64,000 nucleotides of DNA from Astrothelium macrocarpum (taxonomy: Eukaryota > Ascomycota > Dothideomycetes > Trypetheliales > Trypetheliaceae). This document shows positions 36,514-46,357 of the stretch, piece after piece (the first letter of the stretch is position 1; each line of letters begins with the position of its first letter). The stretch covers positions 281,883-345,882 of the forward strand of contig JAGEMR010000025.1 of NCBI GenBank assembly GCA_021030915.1. Reading direction: 5' to 3'. Made by a program: the position numbers and the translations under genes. The notes beneath the pieces are model-generated. The model did no database searches. It worked only from the letters and a program-made list of their open reading frames with translations, and was not told the origin of the DNA.

Positions 36514-37379
36514 GGCGTTCGACTTAAGAGAAACCTCAATGCGCAAGACGGAACGGTATTAAGGAGAGTGAAAAGAAGGTAGCAAGTTGCTGTACACGTT
36601 GCTGAGTCCACATTGGATACGATTAGTTAGGGATGGGCTTTGATCATCCCACTAGGCCTGGTCCCTGTAGTTGTCATGTCGCAGTGTTCATACATCGCCG
36701 AAAATTCTTAAAGCCAAGCAATTTAAGGATAAATAATCTGTGACAATATTGAAAGTCATTAGAATGCCAAAGTCTCAAACACGGGTTGAAATGCAGACAA
36801 GGCCGGGCGCACAGGGGGTTCAGCCTTATACAACGTCCCTGTCCGAGGTGATGGACAGGTGAAAGTGCTGGCGCCATTGTCTGATCAACTTCCTCTTTCG
36901 TGGAGGATTTCACGCACTGTTAGCTGATTGACTCTCAGAATCTCCACAGCGGAACGAAAAGGTGCAACACTGCCACAGTCGTCGTACATAGGGTGCCACT
37001 GCAGTTAGCATGATATTTTGAAAATGCATGGCCATCGGCTGCTTCCTCAGTAAGGTATAAACGTGACGGAACGACACAGTTGATAGGCGTTCACGAACAG
37101 CGATCATAGATGCAAACCAATCGTTATGATTTCTCCAAGGAGGGCATTGAAATCCTTGTAGCTCCAATCCTTGGCACTTTGGGCACTGCCACAATGAGGC
37201 TGTCCTGATTGCTGCCTGGCCGTCAGCGCTTGGATGAACCCAAAGCATCCACATCTGATCATTCCAAGCTTGCCAGAGGATTGAATGGTAAAGCAAAGAT
37301 AAGTAAGCCTTCGCATTCGAGGTCAGGCTTTGGAGACACCCGACCCTGATTGCCAACCCCTGAGATGACATAATATGCA
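36514..37379. other. Divergent intergenic region
   Basis: Lies between two divergent genes and should hold both promoters. A minus-strand open frame 36910-37380 (156 codons, rich in Trp and Cys with a CPKC pair) is unrecognised and may be chance; I do not call it a gene. Confidence 0.4.
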
Positions 37380-38448
37380 ATGGCCATGCTAGACACCCAT
37401 GAATTATCCTTTCAGACCAAAGAAAAAATAATCAATGAGCTGTGGCATCATCAGCAATCGTTTCCTTACTACTACCAACAATTTGACTGGAATGCCTATT
37501 TTGAATATTATAACGGGCAATGCGGCTTGTTTCTACACGACCGCGGACGGCACATTTCAGCCAGATCTCATCAGGAGCTCATAGATATTGGCCATCACCT
37601 AGAACAGCTGTGCACCAAGGATGAACTCAAACATATCCTTCGATCTAGACTCACGCAGCCGAGATCTACGGAGGAAGAAGAGGACATGCTTGAGGGTTCG
37701 ATCAACCTAAGTGCACGCATCCTCGTCATGATGGATATAGGGATCATCAAACACGGATTTGCTGGAAGACGTATACTTGACTGGACGAACGGCTCACTAA
37801 AGGAGTTTATTCATAGTCATTTTAGCGATACATATAGACTCGGTCACGAGAATGTCAAATTAGAAAAAATCTTTACCGCGCGAAACCTCACCAAGATTGC
37901 AGGAATTGAAATTGCATGGACAGACAATTTAGCCGATCATCTGCGCCTGACAGATGATCAGGAAAAAAAAGTTACAATTTTTCATCATGCTTCATTTTTG
38001 AAATGGCAGCAAAGGTTATCTTTCATGCATCCCCTCTCGGATTTGTGTAGCTGACTCTGTTAGTCAAATCTTTCCTGTAGGATTTGTTGAAGAAACCCTG
38101 AATACGTTGGCTCTGCTGTTCCCGAGTTCAGACCCCGATACCGACCAATGGTCCAAAAAGCTTACTGGAGTCGATAGCATGGCTTTTAGATGCGGTCAAT
38201 TAAGAGCCGAGAGACGGCAAATTGAAAATTTTAAATTTTGGCACGACGAGCTGGTTATCCTCAAGCAAATTTTCGATCAATCCCAGCCTTCGAATTTTGA
38301 GCAATTTTGGAACGACAGAAGAAATGGAGTCCAGTGGTATACCTTTTGGGTTGCTTTCCTGGTTTTCGTGCTGACGCTTGTCTTTGGTGTCATACAGTGT
38401 GTAGAGGGAGCCTTGCAGGTCTATAAAGCATATCATCCCTCTTACTGA
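37380..38448 (+). CDS. Conserved fungal protein with C-terminal membrane helix
   Basis: Two exons (37380-38014, 38064-38448) encode 339 aa with a 49-nt intron; the acceptor at 38063 gives the family sequence IFPVGFVEETLNTLALLFP, whereas the nearer TAG at 38090 would break the frame. Conserved blocks are CGLFLHDRGR, SINLSARILVMMDIG, ILDWTNGSL and the closing WYTFWVAFLVFVLTLVFGVI, a single membrane helix followed by EGALQVYKAY. The family is common and multi-copy in Pezizomycotina and often lies near incompatibility-type genes, but has no known function. I recognise the family by pattern only. Confidence 0.78.
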
Positions 38449-38582
38449 GTGATCAGATGCGCACCTTCAGAAACACCTAGCTTGTTTAATCAATAGCCTT
38501 GTCACTTGAATTCAAGTATTTTATCAGTTCTTGTAATCAAGCCGACAAACGAATCTACCGAGGCGTCAACTCACGGTGTCAA

Positions 38583-39701
38583 CTACGATGCCGCTACCAA
38601 TTCTTCCGCTCCCTTCATATGCGAACTCGCACTATCCCGAACAATCTCCTGCAACCAGGTGGGCAATCCTCTAAGCATCTTCGCCATACCCATCGATTCT
38701 GGAATGATCACCCTGGCACCTCTCCCACTCAACACTTGCTTGACGATCGCGTCCGCCGCAAATGACGTACTAACCACTACCCCACCATTCTCCCGCAATT
38801 CTTTGTCTCGCCCCTGCAGCAGCCGTGTGTTGACATACGTCGGATGCACAATACTCGTTTTGACACCAGGAGCCCCGTATCGATGCCGCAACTCTGACCC
38901 GAGGCCTTCATGCAGCGACATGATTGCGGCTTTAGTGTTGGCGTACGCAACGAGCCCCGCAGGTGGTACGAACGAGGACAACGACGCGATAGTCACGACG
39001 TGGCCCTTGTTTGCGGCAATCATGGCGGGAAGGAAGGCCTGAAGTGTATTGTAGTGGGCGAAGACGTTGATGGAGAAGATGCGCTCAAGATGCTCGGGTG
39101 GGGTTTGTAGGATAGTGTAGGGACTGCCGATGCCGGCGTTGTTGATGAGGATGCTTGGGTTGCCGAATTTGCTGCGGATTTCGGAAGCGACGTCGGAGAC
39201 AGCAGTGGGAGAGGTAACGTCGCAGTTGTAGTAGTTGATGTTTGCGTCTGGGTGAGTATTAGTATACCGACTGATAAACGGTAATGTAGTCTTCGTAACA
39301 GGCTCACAGTTTTGCATGTTCGCAGGTAGGTCCGAGACGTCCAGGACAACACATTTGACACCTTTTGCTGAGAGTTTTTGGACTACAGCGGCCCCAATGC
39401 CATTAGATCCGCCAGTAATAACAGCGACCTCCTTGTTCCAATTCCATTGCTTCTTATTGCTAGACCATTGCCACCCATTCTCGGCCCAACTGTTGAGCCA
39501 GCTATTAGCTCTACTCAGCAGACCAAGCGCAAAGAGCCATTTCAACACCGACTGGGCGCGTTCTACGTTAGACGGGGAGGAGAGGAGATTCAGAAGAGGC
39601 CGACGTAAAGATTCTGGTCCACGCGAAAGGATGTATAGCAAGGAGCCTGTCACAACCGGTGAAAGTACTGCTTTACGGATAGTTCGGACACTTGAAGACA
39701 T
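38583..39701 (-). CDS. Membrane-anchored short-chain dehydrogenase/reductase
   Basis: Two exons (39701-39308, 39247-38583) give about 352 aa. The 60-nt intron (GTGAGC, TACTAAT, CCCAG) is a multiple of three without stops, so the unspliced frame stays open and adds 20 residues not found in SDRs. Start at 39701 has a strong CACCATG context; an in-frame Met at 39788 is less likely. Motifs: ITGGSNGIG cofactor loop, INYYNCDV, LINNAG, and catalytic YANTK. A hydrophobic N-terminus suggests membrane anchoring. It is related in layout to the SDR at 4683-5893, of the RDH10/17-beta-HSD-11-like type. Substrate unknown. Confidence 0.87.
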   Translation of the reverse strand: MSSSVRTIRKAVLSPVVTGSLLYILSRGPESLRRPLLNLLSSPSNVERAQSVLKWLFALGLLSRANSWLNSWAENGWQWSSNKKQWNWNKEVAVITGGSNGIGAAVVQKLSAKGVKCVVLDVSDLPANMQNCEPVTKTTLPFISRYTNTHPDANINYYNCDVTSPTAVSDVASEIRSKFGNPSILINNAGIGSPYTILQTPPEHLERIFSINVFAHYNTLQAFLPAMIAANKGHVVTIASLSSFVPPAGLVAYANTKAAIMSLHEGLGSELRHRYGAPGVKTSIVHPTYVNTRLLQGRDKELRENGGVVVSTSFAADAIVKQVLSGRGARVIIPESMGMAKMLRGLPTWLQEIVRDSASSHMKGAEELVAAS

Positions 39702-40167
39702 GGTGAGACGAGAAGAGTACAACGAAACGTAGAGAGAGGTCTCAAGAAAAGCTGTAAGGTTGAAGCTGCCAAAGAAGAGTGGTAACACAAAGAAATATCA
39801 ACTGAACCATCAGTGTCACTACTATGTAGCCTTCCTGTTAGGCCGAGGTTGGTAGCGAGGGAAGAGCATCTGAAGGCAACAGGGATTGGACGAAGGTTAT
39901 AGTGGCTTAAGCCTTCTTCTGCCAATGGGCAGTTGGTGAGTGATTTTAGCTTGACGCGAGATTTACGCCTCTAGTCGCTACATTGCTTTTGTTCAATGTT
40001 GCCACGTTCTTGGAATCGGCGTTGAGCCTCGGAGCTAAGTCATGGACGTAGACCGAGGACAGGGGGGACTTAGTCATCACTGATCCTTTTCCACTATCAC
40101 ACTTTATTAGACATTATGGAGTACTGGCATATCGTGTTCGCCCACGTTTGCATAGGTATTGCATTTC
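39702..40167. promoter_or_regulatory. Divergent promoter region of SDR and MTG2
   Basis: About 465 bases between two divergent starts, with no coding signal. Must contain both promoters; no specific element identified. Confidence 0.4.
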
Positions 40168-41958
40168 ATGTCTTTGGTCTATGCATATGCCTTTGTCCCT
40201 CTGAGCTCTGTTTTGTCAATATCTACCCTTGGACGACACTTCAGCCGTTCCCGACTGTTCAATCCCAACTACGCATGCAGGACATTACGAGCAACAAGCA
40301 CAACTTCTCAATCCTTGCAGACAAATGCCCCAGAGCTCGACGTCCATCTCAATAGCCATCAGGAATCTCATTTGAATCCCTCGCCTGACTCATATGCTCA
40401 AGCACCGTTCGCGGACAATTGTTCTCTCAAGATCGAGGCAGGATCTGGTGGACATGGTTGTATCTCTTTTTTGAGGGACAAATATATTGCAGATGGCCCG
40501 GCGAATGGTGGTGATGGGGGAAGTGGTGGTAATGTCTTCATACAAGCTGTGCGTGGAGAAACCTCGCTTCACAAGTTGGCAAGACAAGGGCAGATAAAAG
40601 CTGGCAGAGGCGCAAATGGACAAGGCAAAGGCAAAGGAGGTGAAAGAGGCAATGACATTCTCATTACGGTGCCTGTGGGTACTGTCGTCAGAGAGGTACA
40701 ACGCCATGATCCTGTCGAAGAAGAGGAGCAACAAGATCTCTTGGACAAGGGAAAAGGACTGGATGCCAGAGACAATGACGGAGATCAGTCCGGCAGTCAA
40801 CAGCACAAATGGCGTCGTGACAAATGGATACTCTATCCGGGGACTCTTCCTTCCTCATTTACTGCCACCGATTTTCCAGCTCTCCCGCGTCCCCGTCGCT
40901 CCAACTTGACCATGTCACAACCTAATGCGCCAATTCGCCTGGATCTTGACCAGCCAATGGCTTCACCAATGCTTCTTGCTGCTGGAGCCATGGGTGGGCT
41001 AGGCAATCCTCATTTCACCACTCGCGACATCACCCGACCAAAATTCGCTACCAAGGGTGATAATGGCATGCGAATTACGCTTCAGCTTGAACTCAAGATT
41101 CTTGCTGATGTTGGTCTTGTTGGGTTGCCTAATGCGGGGAAGAGTACGTTATTGCGCGCCATCTCAAACAGTCGCGCAAGGATTGGTGACTGGGCTTTTA
41201 CAACCTTACAACCAAACATTGGGACCGTGGTTCTTGACAATCATCGTGGAAGGCCTCCTGCCTATGTGGAGACAATGATTGCTCGTACCAAGGTTAATAA
41301 TGCTGCTAGTCAACACGAAGTGCGAACCAGTTTCACTGTCGCCGACATACCCGGCCTTATAGAAGATGCTCATCTGGACAAGGGCCTTGGATTGGGCTTT
41401 CTTCGACATATAGAACGAGCCGCGGTCATGGCGTTCGTAATTGATCTCTCTAATGACGATGCTGTGGCTACACTCAATAGTCTCTGGCGAGAAGTCGGAG
41501 AGTATGAATCTTTGAAAGACGCCCAACTGAATGCAGACACAGAAGATCGGGTTGAGACTGAAGGAGGATTGGTTCATTGGAGGCCGATGAGCAATAGCAT
41601 AAGCAGCATATCTCCCATGTTCAATGAAGGTTCTGATCGCTACGAAGATGAACGGACTATCGAAGAAGACATTCTACTTCCTCATTCGCCTAACAGACCT
41701 CTACCGGAGCTTTCTCTTCCGCCAATCTCTACAAAGCCTTGGCTGGTTGTGGCTACCAAAGCCGACCTTCCAGAGACGCAACAAAATTTTCTTAGTTTGC
41801 GCAAATATCTTGCTGCAGTCGAAGAAGGCCGTCAACCCCATCCAAGTGGACGAAGAAATGCATGGCGCAAGAGTATTCATTGCATCCCCATCAGTGCCAT
41901 ACAAGCTGAAGGTGTCGAAAAGATCAAAGAAGTTGTCGTTGGATTACTCGATTCCTAG
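40168..41958 (+). CDS. MTG2: Mitochondrial Obg-family GTPase
   Basis: Single exon, 596 aa from Met 40168. The first 45 residues are basic and Ser-rich, typical of a mitochondrial presequence. Next is the Gly-rich Obg fold (GGHGCISFLRDKYIADGPANGG, interrupted by a charged Glu/Asp insert), then the G domain: GLPNAGKST from Gly319, DIPGLIEDAH, TKAD from Thr530 and PISAIQAEG. Obg GTPases take part in assembly of the large mitochondrial ribosomal subunit. An acidic insert of about 80 residues sits before the TKxD motif. Convergent with the HPP gene downstream. Confidence 0.93.
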   Translation: MSLVYAYAFVPLSSVLSISTLGRHFSRSRLFNPNYACRTLRATSTTSQSLQTNAPELDVHLNSHQESHLNPSPDSYAQAPFADNCSLKIEAGSGGHGCISFLRDKYIADGPANGGDGGSGGNVFIQAVRGETSLHKLARQGQIKAGRGANGQGKGKGGERGNDILITVPVGTVVREVQRHDPVEEEEQQDLLDKGKGLDARDNDGDQSGSQQHKWRRDKWILYPGTLPSSFTATDFPALPRPRRSNLTMSQPNAPIRLDLDQPMASPMLLAAGAMGGLGNPHFTTRDITRPKFATKGDNGMRITLQLELKILADVGLVGLPNAGKSTLLRAISNSRARIGDWAFTTLQPNIGTVVLDNHRGRPPAYVETMIARTKVNNAASQHEVRTSFTVADIPGLIEDAHLDKGLGLGFLRHIERAAVMAFVIDLSNDDAVATLNSLWREVGEYESLKDAQLNADTEDRVETEGGLVHWRPMSNSISSISPMFNEGSDRYEDERTIEEDILLPHSPNRPLPELSLPPISTKPWLVVATKADLPETQQNFLSLRKYLAAVEEGRQPHPSGRRNAWRKSIHCIPISAIQAEGVEKIKEVVVGLLDS

Positions 41959-42312
41959 ATCCACTGAGCCATAATCTGCCAGCAGATTGGAAGCTTCCTG
42001 TCTGAAAAGCGCTTACAAGATCCCTGTCACGCTTCCAATGAGAATTGATCAACTCGTCTTTCGATTCATCCCCACCTTGGCTGAAACGCTAAGATCGGGT
42101 CTTTCCTGCGAATCCCGTGCGTCGCTGGAGAATTTGGTACCGAGCTCTTCCCCCTGATAGTCTCTGTCACGCGCCATTCTGTCCGATTCGCGGGTCGAAA
42201 CTGGGATACTGATTTTGGGATATGGCTGAGATGACGACTAGATTCGAGCATAAACGATGCGCTGTGTCCGTCAAGACAAGTTCGCGTTAAGCTACTTTCA
42301 GAGTTAGGAACT
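41959..42312. other. Intergenic region between convergent genes
   Basis: About 350 bases separating MTG2 from the HPP gene; nothing recognised. Confidence 0.4.
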
Positions 42313-42435
42313 CTAGGTGCAAAGTAGAGCAGCCGGTGCGAACCAAAAGACAAGATATCTCCTCTGTATGTCGTTTATCACCAAGGCTACCGCTAGGATC
42401 ATGGTAGAGCACAGCAGTACGATGGGTAGATAGTA

Positions 42436-42990
42436 TCAGGACAAGTTCCAGATTTGGTTATCGACGGCGGGAAGAAGGGCTGTTGCTCCAGCTGGTGGAT
42501 GTACCGTCTTGGTAATTTGCATAACAACGATAGCAATCGCCGTCGAAAGGGATGCGCTGAGCCAACGCAGTGATTCAAAATGAGACTCAGAGGGCATCAG
42601 GCTGAACAACTTGGTCACGCACACACCAATGAGAGCACTCAGAAAATGGCCACCAAACAAAGACCGCGGTTGAGAGAGGGGGAGATCAGGAGCACCGTAC
42701 ACAAGCACAGCCGAGGCGCCCTGAGTGACGGTGTTAGCAGAAACGTATATTGTGTGGATCTTGCTAAGACTGACATAAGAGGCTATGATGAGTGGAACAC
42801 TGCGAGCTTGGAAATAAGAGGAGTAATTGAATATGACTTGGACTATAGACAGGCCACAGAAAGCGCCAAGAAAGGGCCACATATATACGAGACAAGGATG
42901 GAGCGGAGACTGAGGCTCATGACGATAGCCTAACCAACGATTGATCCAGGGAGGCAAGCGAGCTAAGCGGTTGGCTCTTTCAGGCATCAT
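42436..42990 (-). CDS. HPP-family membrane protein, cut short by a TGA
   Basis: Exons 42990-42775 and 42720-42436; the 54-nt intron (GTCAGT, TGCTAAC, CTCAG) is a stopless multiple of three whose removal gives the family order IIASY-GASAVLVYGAP. Hydrophobic segments and the signature HPPAGATAL identify the HPP integral membrane family, linked to nitrite transport in some organisms. The frame ends at TGA 42436-42438 after 166 residues, but the same frame continues for 40 codons to TAG at 42313-42315 with a sequence (YYLPIVLLCS, NDIQRRY) that matches the last helix and end of HPP proteins. Homologues have Trp at the TGA. So the gene has lost its last helix by TGG to TGA, or the stop is read through, or there is a sequence error. 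Confidence 0.8.
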   Translation of the reverse strand: MMPERANRLARLPPWINRWLGYRHEPQSPLHPCLVYMWPFLGAFCGLSIVQVIFNYSSYFQARSVPLIIASYVSLSKIHTIYVSANTVTQGASAVLVYGAPDLPLSQPRSLFGGHFLSALIGVCVTKLFSLMPSESHFESLRWLSASLSTAIAIVVMQITKTVHPPAGATALLPAVDNQIWNLS

Positions 42991-43914
42991 AGCGAATCAG
43001 GAGAAACCAGGAAAAGTTCAACAGAAACGAACGACTGCTTGATGAGATGCTGCAGAGCGTGAATATCAGGAGCCAGAGATGATGGGCTGCAGGTTTGCCG
43101 AAAGCGGAGGGCAAATATCAATCTTGCAAGAAGAATTCAAAGCTCAGAAGCATATCTGAGCTAGTATAGCTCCAGGGCGCCTCAAATTAGCACCTGTGAT
43201 GCAAGACCTTCACTCCCCGGGCTTGGTCTCGAAGAAAACCTACCCTGCCATACTACCCCGGACTATATCATTCACGACAGTGACGAGTGACAATATCGAA
43301 CGGAACACGACCAGATCAAATAGTAAAATGTTTAAACTTATATTACGTTGCCTTACCGGCTGCAGACGGAATCGAAACCAACTCGATACATGAACAGTAT
43401 ACGAAAAATTGTGATACGTGGTAAAAACATATGGGCTAATTTAGTCACGTTTTTGCGGTTCCGCCCTGCACCGAACAATCTTAGACTATAGTTTTGCACT
43501 CGAGGGAAATATGATGTAGATCGTAATTTATGGTTAAGGCGACAACGGCACGCTTCTGATGGCACATTGTCTTCAGTTGCATGCATGATGTGGCAATGGT
43601 AGCAATTACCCCGATGATGGAGTTGTACCTAATCTTCAAGTAGAAATCCAATAGTCGATGATGGCGCTATGTAGGTGAAGAAAAACAGTATTTCTTTTTA
43701 ACGGGAGAAGCGCCTGCCACCAGCAGTAGATCTGCCGTGCCTTGCGGTTTTCATTACTTGATAGAAATTCCCCTTCACTCCGGGACCGGGTTTGGCAGCT
43801 TGCTACGCAGGAAATGGTGAAAAACTCAAATCCGACACTCCCCTTGACCTGCTCAATACAGTAATTCTCGGATGAAACAAGTTCTTTACAGCAATCGCGT
43901 TTTCGACGATCGCA
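42991..43914. promoter_or_regulatory. Divergent intergenic region of HPP and D-amino-acid oxidase genes
   Basis: About 920 bases between two divergent starts. AT-rich near 43300-43560. A minus-strand open frame from 43636 overlaps the oxidase start antisense and has no family signal. Confidence 0.4.
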
Positions 43915-45231
43915 ATGTTGGTATCGACGAAGGATAGAAATATTGTCGTCATTGGGTAAAATGACCATCTCCGGAGTGACTTTGCCTGCTAATCGAAGCA
44001 GAGCTGGCGTCGCAGGCCTAACTACCGCCTTGCTTCTGTCCAAGAATGCGCGATACGAGATCACAGTAGCTGCCAAGCATATGCCCGGTGACTATGACAT
44101 CGAATACGCGTCGCCTTGGGCGGGTGCAGATTTCTTGCCGTAAGCAAAAGCAACTACACGCGCCTAATTACCGACGTCGTCTGAAGAACCGACTGTCAGC
44201 GTCTCACAAAATGGCACCCCTGCTGCAGAGTGGGACAGGAAAACATGGTTTTATCTCCGGGAACTCGCTCAGAACCATCTCGACGCAGGAATCCATTTTC
44301 AGAGTAGGATACAACGCGCGCCTCTGAGCATCTTAGCGTCCCTAACCTTTCTAAGAAACCACAATATATAACCGCAACAAAGACGTAGGGTCACCATCGC
44401 CCAAGTTCCCGCCCGACGCATGGTGGAGGCATCTATTCTCCGACGTATTCTTCCCAGCAGCTTTATCCAAATCCGGCGCAACACTTACAGTCCTAGTTTA
44501 AAGAGCTCCCGAAGTCCGAATTGCCCGACGGCATTCACGATGCGTTCTCGTTCACATCCGTCTGCGTCAACACAGCCATCTATCTACCTTGGTTAGTCTC
44601 GCAGTGCCTCAAAGCCGGCGTCGTCTTCAAACGAGCCGTGTTCACCCACATATCCGAAGCGACTGAAGTCCATCATTCTGGGTCGATAGCGGACCTGGTT
44701 GTAAATTGTACAGGGCTTTCTGCGATGAAGCTCGGAGGCGTCATGGACCAATCTTTGACTCCCGTTCGAGGCCAGATCGTCATAGTCCGCAACGACCCGA
44801 AAGCTATATACTCACTGTCCAGCTCTGATGATGGGCCGGAGGAGGGCGTATATCTCATGAGTCGCGCTGCGGGTGGAGGCACGATCCTCGGTGGTTGCAC
44901 CCAGAAGGGTAATTGGGAGTCGCAGGTCGATCCTAACCTGGCCGTAAGGATTATGAAAAGATGTGTTTCTCTTTGTCCATCATTAGTTCGAGAGGGCGGA
45001 GGCATTGAGCACCTGGACATTATTCGGCACGGGGTAGGACTTCGCCCGGTAAGAGAAGGTGGAACCAGGATCGAAAAAGAGGTTATTAATGGTATACAAG
45101 TTATCCATAACTACGGTCATGGAGGCTTCGGCTATCAGTCCTCTTATGGATGTTCTCAAGCAGCCGTTGATCTTGTAGAACAATGTTTTTCGAGCCCTTC
45201 CGTTAAGAATCTCGCCTGGAAGACTCATTAG
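43915..45231 (+). CDS. D-amino-acid oxidase (FAD)
   Basis: Five introns are needed: exons 43915-43955, 44002-44139, 44200-44303, 44356-44444, 44497-45231, giving about 368 aa, close to the family length (five exons, four introns of 46-60 nt). The spliced start reads IVVIGAGVAGLTTALLL (FAD-binding), then KHMPGDYDIEYASPWAGA, a strongly conserved block, FTSVCVNTAIYLPWL, VNCTGLSAMKLGG, RGQIVIVRN and the C-terminal HNYGHGGFGYQSSYG. It oxidises D-amino acids to keto acids with ammonia and peroxide and is normally peroxisomal; the C-terminus KTH is not a standard PTS1. The last intron is the least sure: its removal drops four residues usual in the family (around DV-P before FKELP). Confidence 0.85.
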
Positions 45232-45293
45232 AAGATAGAAGCCAAAGGGCCACCAGCCCATGGCATAAGAAATGTCACCCGCAACCGAAAGGC

Positions 45294-45448
45294 ATAATTC
45301 GCCGCAGGCCCTCGTCGGGAGGACCTCATACCATTCTAAATGATAACAAACCGCAAATAATCTATCAATAACTCATCGAAGAATAAATTCTAAGATATTC
45401 TTGTCTACTTTTGTTAAGGGACTCTCGACGAGGCCTGCGGCGAATTAT
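45294..45448. mobile_element. MITE-like element with inverted ends
   Basis: A perfect 17-bp inverted repeat (45294-45310 against 45432-45448) extends with one gap and one mismatch to about 27 bp per arm. The arms are G+C-rich and enclose about 100 bp of AT-rich DNA without coding capacity. This is the layout of a small non-autonomous DNA transposon or of a long transcribed hairpin. No clear target duplication was seen beyond the TA-containing ends. Confidence 0.5.
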
Positions 45449-45655
45449 CTCTCCATTGTCCATGTAGCTAGCGTGACTTAGCATACCCAGGGTTACTGCG
45501 TCGGATTTAGTCCGAATTTAGAATAGCTGAAGTCTGCTCGTTCTTTCCATCCGAAAAATAAAGGGACACTTGCGTCGCATTTGAGGGTACCATTGCTCGA
45601 GAATCCGTTTATTGCATTGATGTCTGCAACAGATGGAAGCTTGTCTAAATAAACG

Positions 45656-45686
45656 GAAAAAAAAAAAAGAAAGAAAGAAAGAAAGA
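45656..45686. repeat. A-run and GAAA microsatellite
   Basis: A run of about ten A followed by five GAAA units, in the gap between the MITE-like hairpin and the laccase gene. Confidence 0.8.
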
Positions 45687-45815
45687 CTGCCAGTCCGCCA
45701 TACATTTTCTCGACAACAGTGGACGAAGTCACGAACGCATTCTCTGATTGGATCCGAGGGGATACAGGTATGCTTCCTCTAATATCTCTAATACTTCCTG
45801 CTCAACATAAAGGAT

Positions 45816-46180
45816 TCAACCATGGCCCTTATCTTTCCTGAATAAGACACCTACCCACTGGTCATCATAATTGGCGTCACCCCAGTCGGCACCGTTACCC
45901 TCTCCATCCAAAATATGGCTGCTCAGGGTCCCAGGGTCTGGAGCCGTGACAGCGATTTTCCTGAGTTTCAATAAGCCTTGTGGACCAGATACAACACTTT
46001 TGAATCACCTTGGTTTCCGGGAAGCAAGCTTTGGTAAATAGCAAACGCGATAAAATATACACTATCAATATTCCTACTTGAACATGAGAAAATGGTTGTT
46101 GTGAGAAGTAAAATCAAAGAAATCTGCATCAAAATCATGGAAACATTCCGTTCCGCTTCGCCGACCACACGTCGAAATAT
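45816..46180 (-). pseudogene. Possible coding relic of unknown family
   Basis: Two adjoining minus-strand frames read like protein: one with DSVYFIAFAIYQSLLPGNQG ends at 45968, and a second frame, overlapping it, continues with KLRKIAVTAPDPGTLSSHIL and DGEGNGADWGD to a stop at 45816. The composition is coding-like but the frame changes between them and no start or family was recognised. Either a frameshifted remnant or exons of a gene whose splice sites I cannot place. Confidence 0.3.
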
Positions 46181-46357
46181 CAATTACCCGCGCCGAGCCA
46201 TACCACAACCCAAAGCTCAACACCAAAAGCAATACACACCGCCCTGCGTTGACAATAAGAAATTGCGCGACACCTGTGCGCCAGCCTATCCCTTTCGACT
46301 GGCGTCTCGGAAACGCCTCACCCGTCGAAGTTCAAAATAACGAAATAGCCGCATAGT

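Noticed and set aside
36910..37380. Minus-strand frame of 156 codons with a CPKC pair
   Set aside because: No family match, a single Cys pair only, and it sits in a divergent promoter region.
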